In this document: positions 13,501 to 23,966 of the stretch, piece after piece
Position numbering within the stretch: position 1 is the first letter of the stretch
Layout: each line of letters opens with the position of its first letter
NCBI GenBank assembly: GCA_973895155.1
Contig: OZ316894.1
Span: 23,374,001 to 23,438,000 of the forward strand
DNA length: 64,000 bases
Origin: Marsupella aquatica
Taxonomy: Eukaryota; Marchantiophyta
Direction: 5' to 3'
Program-made: the position numbers and the translations under genes
Notes under the pieces: model-generated
What the model was told of the DNA's origin: nothing
The model's database searches: none
The model's input: the letters and a program-made list of their open reading frames with translations, nothing else

Positions 13501-13931
13501 ATCATTGCAATCAAAGGCTACTCCCTGCGCCAGCCTACTATCTAGAGTGAAGTCTCTAAACCATGACTCTGCTTAACTAAGCCAGGACATAAATGAACTG
13601 AGAATGCAACCATGACTCTAATTAACTAAACTGGGACGTACATAACTGAAGTGAGAGTGCAGACAAAAAACAGGGATAGTACGTAAGGGGCAGACCATGA
13701 CTCTAATTAGGGCATAACTGAATGTGTGGGTGCAGACCAAAAACAAAGATGGGGCGAAGATGAACAGAAATAGTGAGAAATATTTTGTTTCAAAAGGTCT
13801 GTTTTCGCTGTCACCTCTGTTTACATTCACAGAAGGGGTAATCAGGCTAACTGGTATCAATGATCCAAATGATGATGACACAATATTGGGTTGTTGACAA
13901 TATATTCGATAATAGCTACACTGTTCACCGT

Positions 13932-14310
13932 AATTAGTGTGACTAACACTAATTTAAGAGCACTCATTTTCAGGGTCTACTTGTGAATTAGTGTTAGTCA
14001 CACTAATTTTGTTCGAACACTATTTTGCGTACATGAATTAGTGTTACTCTGATCTTAAGAGTGGCAAAATAGAGAGGCAAAATAGAGAGAAAAAATATAT
14101 TTTGAAAAATCCACAACAATTACTTAGTGTTACTTTGGACTAAAGATCATCCATTTTTTACAAGCAATTTAAACTAAAGTGAAAAAAATAAGTTTTGAAA
14201 ATGGACAAAAATTAATGTTACTTGTACTCAAAATCATGTTTACCAAAATTAGTGTTACACTAACACTAATTTTGTACCAACACTATTTTGTACCAACACT
14301 AATTAAGGTG
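13932..14310. repeat. MITE-like cluster of TTAGTGTTA inverted repeats
   Basis: A 23-bp arm at 13932-13954 is the exact reverse complement of 13986-14008. Each arm is itself nearly palindromic around AATTAGTGT and ACACTAATT. About ten further TTAGTGTTA or ACACTAAT words follow to 14310. There is no ORF. It is consistent with remains of a small inverted-repeat element. Confidence 0.6.
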
Positions 14311-15405
14311 AATTCATTTAAGTGTGTCCCAAATTGTTGCCCAAGCTCCCGAGGGTAATCTATAACTATTTTTTGTGCCCAACCTTAAACTAGTTATGGA
14401 TAGTGGATCTGGTGTTCCCGACGGTACTCCATAACCTATTTTGTACGTAACCTTAATCCCGAGTGTACTCCATGAATGTTTTTCTGCCTAACCTTAATTA
14501 AACTAGTAGTTGATGTACATCAACCTTTGAGATTTGAGACGGTCCCCTAAATAATTATGTCTTCCCAAGTCAATCACAAATCGTGCATGCAATGTCTTCC
14601 CAAGTCAAATCACAAATCGTCCGTCCTAGGAGTGCTTCTATGGTCCTCGCTGCAGTTCTGTGGGATATATCTCCCTCTGCGGGAGTCCTTAAGAACTTGC
14701 CGTGGCGCTGCAATGGTGTCGCATATGACGTAGAATCCTTGTTAGTAAGGATATGGCATCATTCAGTCTCCAGTCCTGGAAACGGCATAGACCTCGGCGC
14801 GTCGCCGTTGCCCAGAGTCAACACAAAAAACTGATTCGGTCGTGCACCGCCCACGGGAGACAAACCCAGTTCATGGTTTCTAATGAATGGCTTAGTGGCG
14901 CAACTTAGGATTCTCAGTGGCTCATTGATGGCGTAACTTATGACTCTTAATACTTGTGGACTTGTGGTGGAGCATGTTTGCGATTTCTGATAGAAAAAAT
15001 TTCCTACGGTCTTTCTCTCTCTCGCTTGGTATTAGCATTCAATGTCCGAGCCGGGGATGATTGAAAGTCTTCGTCATTTTGAACGCGAAGAAACATCTCA
15101 CAGAGTTGTTTTTTCTTTATGGCTTTCTTCTCTTTCTCTACTTCGGACAAACGATATCGTTCTGTCAATGCGAATTGAGACTCTTCGGCGCCATTGGGAT
15201 TGTTCTCGGCCAAAAAGCCAATTGTTCAAGTAAGAAACTGTGTAGTATGATGACCTATGATGGCATCTACAATGAGGCAGCTCGCTGATCGGTCTGATCG
15301 AGCAACCATGCGTCAGCCATAGCTTTCGATGCCGAAGCGAAGATCTCCCGTGGAGTAGAGGAGCCTGCTCGCTCTTGGAGAGTAAGTGCAGTCTGAACCA
15401 ATTAG

Positions 15406-18400
15406 ATGGCGTGCAAAAGCAAGAAGCAGCCACTCCTCCAGTTCCTCGCCTATCTAGTGGCAATCTGTTGGGCCTCTCCTTCATCAATATACGCCGTACG
15501 TATACTATCTGCTTTGAGAGTCTCTAACCAAGGATGCCACAATTTTAGTGTAGACAGGACATGCGTCCAGACTGCTCTCTCGGATAATCATGTCGAGATC
15601 AACTATGCGCTCGCATTTGTGAACCTAGAGGCGACTCCTGACGCGTATACGTTATCCGTCGTCTGGACTGCATATCCCAGCGGCTCACAACAATATCAGA
15701 GAATCATTTGGAGCGCCAACAGAAACCAGCCCGTCAAGGTTGGGGCATCGTGGACCTTCTCCCCAAATGGCAGCTTGGCTCTCCATGATAGCGATGGCTC
15801 CAAGGTGTGGTCCACCTACACACACAACAGTGGTGTGACTGGCCTCGACATGAACTCAACCAGTGGGGAATTGACTCTCGTGGGAGCTCGAAATCGAACA
15901 GTATGGTCGAGTTTTTCTCAACCCACTGACACTCTCGTGGCGGGTCAGCAGCTCGTGTGGCCTGGGATGCAGCTAGTCAGCGGAAACTCGAGCACTAACA
16001 ACTCCGAAGGGCCGTACTCACTGGTAATGGAGCCGGCAGGACTGGTCCTTTATGCAAGCCTGTCTGATCCTCAACCTTACTTTGTGTGGAATTACTTCGC
16101 ACAGTCGCAGGAGCCCATGCCAGTGTCATCTCTTCTAAAGACTTGTCACAACCCTGTGACCCTCGGGCTCTCTTTCAATGGTGAGGTGGGGTTTTCAGAT
16201 AGCTCTCGAAGCACTCCTAGCCCAGTGAACAGCCAGACTTACACATCCCAGGCTCTGTGCAATCTCCGGTCAAATTACAGTATTATCAAGACGAGCTCAT
16301 ATCCCAACAAGGCAAACACGACTTTTATGGTTCTAGAAAGCGATGGAAACCTCAGAGTGTACTCCTACACCCTCAGAGGAATCTTGACGACAGATTATGA
16401 TTTTTTCAATAGCACTCAGTGTGATCTTCCACGGGCTTGTGGTACCTATGGTGTGTGCAAAGCAAATGGGCTGTGCGAGTGCCCAAAGGATTCGATCTTG
16501 TCGACGAACGCATCCGATCCCACCGTGGGATGTTCCACTTCTCAAGGCTCTTTGGGAACGTCATGTGCTCCCAACTCCCAGGTGCGATTCGGTCAGGTCA
16601 CGGCGGTAGATTACTTTTCAAACAGATTCAGTGCTCCTGTGGGCACCAACATATCGATGACCCAGTGCGAAAATGTCTGCGCGAAGAACTGCTCTTGCAC
16701 GGCTTCGTTCTACAATTCACAGTCCGGTGCTTGCTACTCTGTGTTCGAACAACTCTCTTCGATTAGATCCAGTCGAAATTTCAATTTGACCGCTTCAGTG
16801 AAAATCAGCACTGTAGCAGCAAGTGTCGCTGCGCCACCGAGTATTGCACCGCAAAAGAAGAAGGTCTCCAGCAATGACACAGCTATATGGATTGGCGCTG
16901 GGGTCTCTTGGTTTGTCATCATCTCACTTGTTATATTCGGATTAGTAATTTACTTCAGGTCCGTGTACCGCAAGGCGCGACTGGATCGGCAATCGAAAGA
17001 GAATGTGTTTCTGCAAACCCTTGCAGGTTTACCTCCGAGATATACTAAAAAGGAGGTGGATGCAGCGACCATGGGGTTCACAAAAAAGCTTGGGTCTGGA
17101 GGCTTTGGCACGGTATACGAGGGCACGCTGAGGGATGGATCCAAGGTTGCTGTCAAGAAGCTTGAAAAGTCTAAGAGTACGAAGGATTTTCGTGCAGAGA
17201 TGGCCACTCTCGGGAGCATCCATCATATCAATCTCGTCCGTTTGAGAGGCTTCTGCGTGGAGGGCCCACACAATATGCTCGTGTATGAATTCATGCCCAA
17301 TGGGTCTCTTGACAGTTGGCTTTTCAACCATGATTCAGAAGCTGTCAGCCTAATGTCCGACTCATTGAACTGGGACACTCGCTTCAAAATTGCTCTTGGC
17401 ACTGCTCGTGGCCTGGCTTATCTGCATCAAGATTGTTCAGGTTTTTGGACATCTCCTGTGTCTCTCGCCTTAATCTTGACTCTCGCCGTAATTCTCAGTG
17501 CCGATGGAGAACAGTCATGTTTGTCATGAGAGAATGAGGCTTTATGAGATCGATCGATGAGCGCTGCTTCAGTACTTGAGTCATCCATTTTCCTGGGTTC
17601 TGACATTTGCGTGTTCATTTGAGATGCCTAGAGGGATCCGTGGCGTCGATAATTTGCTGAAGTGCATGCTTTCTTTCCAACATTCCTAGAGTCTTTGTCA
17701 CTCTTTCTAGAGTCACATGCGCCTTCGCTAAAATATGTTGAGCTTGAAATATATGTTTCTGTTGAACAGAGCGTATTATCCATCTCGACGTCAAACCGCA
17801 GAATATTTTACTCGACGAAAACTTCAATCCGAAAGTTGGAGACTTCGGTCTCTCGAAATTGGTGGACAGAGATGAGACCTCCGTGGTGACAACGATGCGA
17901 GGAACACCTGGGTATTTGGCACCGGAGTGGCTTCTCCAAGCTACAATTACAGAGAGAACAGACGTGTACAGCTACGGCATTGTCTTGCTCGAGCTTGTTG
18001 TAGGACGACGGTGTCTGGACCTTTCTACGCAGGATGGCGAACGAAGATATGTTCCAGGGTGGGTACTTCGGTGCGTGCTTCAGGGAGACATATTGGAAGC
18101 AGTGGACCCGAGGCTTGGGACCATTGACAACGAAGAGCAGGTTATCAATGTGATACACATTGCTTTAGAATGCATTCAGGAAGAGATGCACCTCAGACCG
18201 TCCATGGCAAACATAGTGCAAATGCTGGAAGGCTTCGTGCCCGTCCCGGATTTCAATAGAGACACACTCACACTCTTGTCCAAGTACCGGTTTCTAAATC
18301 GTCAAGATATAGACATTTGGAGTGATCAATCACTGGGTTCTAGAAGTAGCTATGGTGATCAATCACTTTGGTCAAGAAGTAGCTATGGTGATCAATCACT

Positions 18401-18713
18401 TTGTTCTAGAAGAAGCTATGGTGATCAATCACTTTGTTCTAGAAGTAGCTATGGTGATCAATCACTGGGTTCCAGAAATACCTGTGAAGATCACTCACTG
18501 GGCTCCAGAAATACCTGTGAAGATCACTCACTGGGCTCTAGAAATATCAGTGGTGATCAATCGCTGAGTTCTAGAAATTACTTTGGTGATCAATCACTTA
18601 GTTCTAGAAGTATCAGTAGTACGAGCAAATTGAGTTTCTCTTCCAGCTGGCCTCCGGGCCCCAACTCATCACCTGCCAAATTTTCAGTTCTATGCCCCCC
18701 ACCTCATTATTAA
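15406..18713 (+). CDS. G-type (bulb) lectin receptor-like Ser/Thr protein kinase, copy 2, with repeat-expanded tail
   Basis: Two exons, 15406-17440 and 17770-18713, give 992 aa; the GT-AG intron falls at the same codon as in copy 1. It has a signal peptide starting MACKSKKQ, a B-lectin region with WSANRNQPV, an EGF-like CDLPRACGTYGVC module, PAN-like cysteines, a transmembrane helix ~492-517, and kinase signatures LGSGGFG, Lys584, HLDVKPQN (non-RD) and GDFGLSKL (Gly before DFG, where copy 1 has Ala). The cytoplasmic tail after the kinase holds nine 11-residue repeats of the form GDQSLxSRxxx that copy 1 lacks except for one degenerate unit. All core kinase residues are present, so it should be active. 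The repeats add many Ser residues, possibly phosphosites, but that is inference. Confidence 0.92.
18321..18617 (+). repeat. in-frame 33-bp coding minisatellite (9 units)
   Basis: Nine consecutive 33-bp units, each containing GATCAATCAC or GATCACTCAC, encode 11-aa repeats (GDQSLCSRSSY-like, with EDHSLGSRNTC variants) at the C-terminus of the second lectin receptor kinase. Repeat length is a multiple of three, so copy number can vary without changing frame. Confidence 0.95.
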
Positions 18714-18955
18714 GTTTTTAGAAAAATCTTCCCCCTTTGTTAGTTATGAATTTAGAACATCCAATATGGTACACCCAGAGTTTTGTGAGTAAAAATCTCA
18801 CAAGAGGAGCTGGCCAAGATGTCCCTTGACAAGTGAAGTTAACTTTCGAAAATATTATTTTGTAGAAAAAAAAAAACTGGGGACTCTCGAGATGTTTTTG
18901 GCAGGTGATTTATTTCAAGGAGTCATCTGAACATGCATTGTACAAGCTCTGAAAA

Positions 18956-19860
18956 GGATTTTGGCATGAAATGTTTATGGCAGTCAGATGCAAACTGATG
19001 GCAGTCAGATGCAAACTGATGGCAGTCAAGTTTTAGGGCAGTCAGATGCAAAGTGAGCCCTTAAACTTGCAGTCGGTCCCCAAACAGCATATATTCAGCT
19101 TGCAACCTCAATACATTGTCGTAATACTGAGCCATACCATGATAACGTGTCACCATAACTCAAGTGTTATGGGAACTCCCATAAAAGCTTTGGGATCCTA
19201 TCAACGGCTACCATAAGGAAAGCTTGCAGGCATAGCACTTAACCCATAATATTACAATTTTTTTGTAATTTCAGACGCAAATCCAAAAATCCAGAACCCA
19301 TAGTATTACAACTTTTTTGCAACTTCAGACGCAAATCCAGAAATCCATGTTACTTTGAAGGCATGTGGGCTTTGTGTCTAACATGGTGATGCTTGCCCCA
19401 ATTGTGATATGGGTTGATCAAGAATGAACAAATCAAAAATGATATATGCTATGAGATTGAGGTGAGGCCAGAACTCTTGCCTTGCAGGGCAGGTCAATGC
19501 TATCTCCCCCATTTTTCAAACTCCTTAACTGGGTCCCATAATCAGAGTTATAGGATGGACCTCAAATCTGTAACTTTCCCTAATGGATAGCATTTTAATA
19601 ATTGACATATTCTCAATCTAGTTTAAAATACAGGAACCGCAACCTAATTCTCCCAAACCCCAAAATTAGTAGAACAACCCAGCAGGCAATTAATTAAAGA
19701 AAGGACAAGGGGAAGAAAGCCGCAACCAAATGGGCAGGAAACAGTACAGAAGGAGTTGGGTTTCTTGGTTAACATGGTTAGTGTTTATAATGATCTCTTA
19801 CACTGCATATCATGACACTGTAGGGTTTGGAGAGTATTGTGACACTATAAAGTTCTTGTG
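18956..19860. other. intergenic spacer with short tandem repeats
   Basis: No gene is seen. A ~20-bp unit ATGGCAGTCAGATGCAAACT is repeated three to four times at 18977-19053. A phrase ending in TTTTTTGTAATTTCAGACGCAAATCCA occurs twice in slightly different form at ~19240-19350. Confidence 0.6.
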
Positions 19861-20415
19861 TCCATCTGAATTACAGCGTCAAAAGTTCCTGTGTCCGTCC
19901 AAATTTTAGTGTCAAGATTTCCTGTGTCCATCCAATTACAGAGACAAAAGTTCCTCTTCCCCTCCAAATTACAATGTCAGAAGTTCCTTCGTCCATCCAA
20001 ATTACAGCGTCAAAAATTCTCCTATCCATCCAGATTACAGTGTCAAAACTTCCTCTGTCTATCCCTTTTTCAGTGTCAAAAGCCCCTGTGTCCAAGGACA
20101 GTGGATGGAGACAGTGTCCAAAGTTCCTCTGTCCATCCAGATTTAAGTGTCAAGATTTCCTGTGTCCATCCAATTACAGAGACAAAAGTTCCTCTTCCCC
20201 TCCAAATTACAATGTCAGAAGTTCCTTCGTCCATCCAAATTACAGCGTCAAAAATATCTCTTTCCATCCAGATTACAGTGTCAAAACTTCCTCTGTCCAT
20301 CCCAGTTACAGTGTCAAAATCTCCTGTGTCCATCCGACTTACAGTGTCAAAAATGCCGGTGCTCCTGTGTCCATCCGACTTACAGTGTCAAAAATGCCGG
20401 TGTCCATCGGAACTT
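19861..20415. repeat. 33-bp minisatellite upstream of the FAX gene
   Basis: There are about 16 imperfect units of a 33-bp motif whose core reads CAGTGTCAAAAGTTCC then TCTGTCCATCCAAATTA. A block of several units around 19913-20010 recurs nearly unchanged at 20149-20250, so there is a higher-order ~236-bp duplication. Because the unit is a multiple of three, long ORFs run through the array on both strands (up to 290 codons). Their repetitive, domain-free translations make them unlikely genes. The array ends about 290 bp before the FAX start codon. Confidence 0.9.
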
Positions 20416-20705
20416 ACAGTTCGACTGTATGAGCAGAAAGAAGCGCGAAGGCAGGAAACAATTGTTCAGTACAGTGCTCGCTCGAGAGGTTCTCCCCTCC
20501 CCTTCAGCAGATTCTTCTCCTTCGCTCGGACAAATCGACAGACACAGACTCGGCCCTCTTCTTTGCTTCCGATTTTCTCTCCTCAGTGCTTCACTTACTC
20601 GCTGGGTCGATTCTTCTGGCGAACAATCGACAGGATTCGGTTCAGAGTTTGTTCAGATTCTCTAGCCGGTGCCTGCTTCTCTGCTGAACTCGGAGCGAAG
20701 GAGCG

Positions 20706-23700
20706 ATGGAGACAATTGCAGGAGGAGGAGCTCGGGTTTCGGCAGTTCCAGGGGCGTCGTTAATTCGCAGCGGCAGATTGCAGGGTCTTGGCGTCTCGCA
20801 GCCGGCCTCGTGCAGTTTGGGCAATGCGTTGGGGTGCCGTGGCCGGATTCGTGCCCGAGGAGGAGGAGCACGACCAGCTGCTGCTGCTGTTACTGCGCTG
20901 GTTAGTGGACTGAGCGGGAGCGGTCTTCGCGTGTTGAGTACACCACTTCGGCAGCGGAGGGCGCTGAGGAGTGTTCCAATAAGCGCATCGTTGGATGAGA
21001 ATTCGGTATTTCAAGCGGCCTTTCTACGGTCTTTTTTTGGTCGCTTGTTCTGGTCAATGACGAGTGGATGTTTGGCACTTCTGTGTGTTGCTTTGATATA
21101 GGCATTCTTTGATGATGGATCGCTGGACCTCTCGGACTGTCATGTCTGTAAAGAACTCCTCAATTACCTCAATGCACGGTTCTAGACTGAATGAATGGGG
21201 TTTTAAGGTCATGCATCTTAGGGCAGTGCCATTTTCGGGCTTTTGACCTCCAATCCCCAAACTTCAATTTGAGCGTGTCAATCTATGGGCAGCAGATTTT
21301 TTCTCAATTTTGCAAGGGTTAGGGACACAAGGTGCATTTTGTGTAGGCCCTCTAGCACGAGGTGGGAGATAAAGCGGGACCGTGCACTAGGGACACTTAA
21401 TCCTACGTTTCATGATGGGATTTGGCCTCCGGACTGTTTAATCAGTGGAGGTCGGATGTTTTCTTGGTGGCATTCTGGTAATGGATGGACTCCTCGGAAA
21501 TTGGAATCTTCAAAACCCTTCTTCCTAGGCTCTTCATTGAGATGAGGGATCTGGAGAAAACTTCATGACTTAGTCGTGGAACGGTCGTGTGCAATGATTG
21601 CAGATCTAATGTTGCCTCGACTTGGCTTGGCTTTGCACTCGTCAGTTTGGTGGGTAGGATAAGCATTAAGAATGCCCTTCTGTTAGCGGTCTCTTTGAAA
21701 GTGGTCATTGGTGATGGACTGCTGTGATGAATCAGACTAGTAAAATCCCAGAGAGGGTTGTGATGCAAGTAGTCTCGTCCTTATTCTGAGCAGTTCGGTC
21801 AGACTCTTCTGGGCAGATTTCACTTTCCCCGGTCTCTAAGGCTAGACAGGAATTTCAATTTAAGGACACGGTTGTGCAGGATGTCAAAGTCGAGGAGGCG
21901 ACAGAAGAGCTCGAAAAGCAAGCTGAAGAATCGAAAGCGGCTTACAGTGAAGCTGTGGATGCATTGAAGGAGCAAACTATCAAATTACAGGAGTCAGCCA
22001 AGGACGCCTACGAACCTACAGCTGAGAAAGCCATTGAAGTTCTAAGAGATACAACAGAAAAATTGAAGGAAGAAGCAGAAAAGGCTAGGGTGCTATTGAC
22101 GGCAACGGCCATCGAAACTGCTGAATTGGGTAAATCAAATCTGAATCTCTTAGCTGAAAGTGGACCAGATCCCTTCAAGGACATTGCGGAAACAGCTGTG
22201 AATGCTCACATGAAAGAAAATACGAAACAGGGGGCGAAAATCCATGATTTCTGCCTGGGAATCCCTTACGGTAAGGAATTCATCTGTTTTATCATTGTTC
22301 TTCCTGTCACAAGAGTTTTAATTGAATTTCGAAATTGGATCCTTTTTATGAATCGTTTCATTTTTACAGTGGTAAGCATTCAATTTACCATGTCCTTTAC
22401 TGTGGACGGTGAAGCAAACATTGCTGTAGTGATATTCCGCAGACTGGAGATGTATGTTAATCTTGCGTTGTTTACTGTTTTGTTAGGGGCTATCATGGTC
22501 GCAGGGGGACTTCTTTGGTTCATCATCACCGGAAGCACAGATGCTATTCGCTTTGGTGTTGTTCTAGGGGGCCTTTTGTTATTCTTGAGTGTCAAAAGTT
22601 TGAAGGTATGGAAGGAGGGCAAGTCATGCATCCCGTACATTCAAGGCCAAGCAGGTAAATAACTTTTTTATTTTCCACCCGCCCGCTATTAATATGGAAT
22701 GCGTATTTAATGAATTTTTCAATGTGGCCCAAGCGTCTGTCACTCGAATACAATGAAATGATTATCGTTGCTCAGGAGTCCAGCAGGGAGAAGAGTCCTA
22801 AGAGTCTTAATATGGTACTGTTTTAGTTTTATGTGGTACGTGCTAGCATAGGTCAGGTTGCGGAGATTCCGAGAGTGCTCTTTGGGATGCTTTCTAGGTG
22901 GTTGCTCAATTCTGATGAATGGACGATGAATATCTGTCTTCGGCAGCTATTGCACTTATCATATTCGCGAAGGATGCACAGGCTTTTTTAAAGGTATCAT
23001 GATGCTCCTTCTCTGAAAACGTTTTGTTTTTTCTGCTGAGTCCATGTGATCACAGCATTCTTTTATTCCATATTGTTTTCGACGTTCTATGAGTCTCGAG
23101 AATCGGTGAATTTTAGCTCCTGGGTAACGCTGAACGTTGATCTCCACAACTCGGGACCCACGGGGTCAGCATGACTTTATTGAATTGGGATTAAAAGGTC
23201 ATGGCTTTGTTATAACATTACCCTTTGATTGAACGATGTAGACTGGAGCTCTATTCCCACCAGCAGTCTCAGCACTCGCCAGGTAATTCTACTAGTGAAA
23301 CTTGTTGTCTCTATTTGACTTGGGCCGAAATATTGTCAAAGCTACCTCGAACGGTGCCTGTTCAGAATTGAGCAAGTAAAGCAATGGGATTATTCATGCT
23401 GCAAGTCATGCCCAGAAGTCTTGTTTTGGTCATAAGATGCTTGCAGGTCACAGTTTACCTGAGGTCATGGAAGATGAGTTAGTGGAAATTAAAGATGATA
23501 CCGTGGTTATTGCATTGAATCTAGAGTCAGACAGAACCATGTTGCCTACGCACAACAATTCCTTATGGGTCTATAAATACATGAATATTGTTTTGAACAT
23601 ACAATGGAGTCAGTTCCGATTGACCTGGATCTGGTCTTTGCTCTTTGGCCTACGAAGAAAGGACATTTTGCAACGAACATAACAGCGTAGCAAAGTTACT

Positions 23701-23966
23701 TGATACGGAAATATAGTGATCTCCGCAAAGGAGGTGATAGAAAGTTTTCGAGCTTCCTGAGAAGCTTCTTTAGTGAGGATCTGATTACAAAAGAATGAAC
23801 TCTTTCATGTCTTGGACCCTGCACAAGAAATTTTTGTGTGTTGCTGACAACCTGCTTTCCGTGTCCTTGCAGTGGTGGAATCTTGGCTTTCTATACATAT
23901 GTGTATTTGTCAGGTGGTAATCCGCCTAAGAAGGAAAAGATAGCAGAGGCGACTTCAGATGCTTAG
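20706..23966 (+). CDS. FAX: FATTY ACID EXPORT (FAX/Tmem14) protein, plastid-targeted, FAX3-like
   Basis: Six exons join in frame with GT-AG borders: 20706-21005, 21880-22270, 22487-22654, 22947-22993, 23242-23282 and 23873-23966, giving 346 aa. Residues 1-~95 are Ala/Arg/Ser-rich and look like a plastid transit peptide. Residues ~101-215 are charged and helical, with apolipoprotein-like heptads. The Tmem14 domain begins at KIHDFCLGIPYG, continues through a Gly-rich membrane helix, SLKVWKEGKS and GQA, and ends YLSGGNPPKK, the closing phrase shared with Arabidopsis FAX1. FAX proteins of the plastid inner envelope move free fatty acids out of the chloroplast; the long helical N-terminal part fits the FAX2/FAX3 branch, and length resembles FAX3. 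Exons 4 and 5 are tiny (47 and 41 bp) and easily missed by gene finders. Confidence 0.9.

Larger units (their letters stand above)
14480..18955. repeat. segmental duplication unit B (lectin-RLK gene plus flanks)
   Basis: This is the direct-orientation partner of 7060-10925. Coding identity is high along the ectodomain and kinase, and the 5' flank and 3' UTR are also shared. The intron is longer (329 bp against 283 bp), and the 3' end of the gene has gained a 33-bp repeat array. Confidence 0.8.

Noticed and set aside
19891-20763. 290-codon open reading frame through the minisatellite into the FAX 5' end
   Set aside because: Its translation is the 33-bp repeat read as 11-aa units, equally open ORFs occur in other frames and strands, and it overlaps the FAX start in a different frame.
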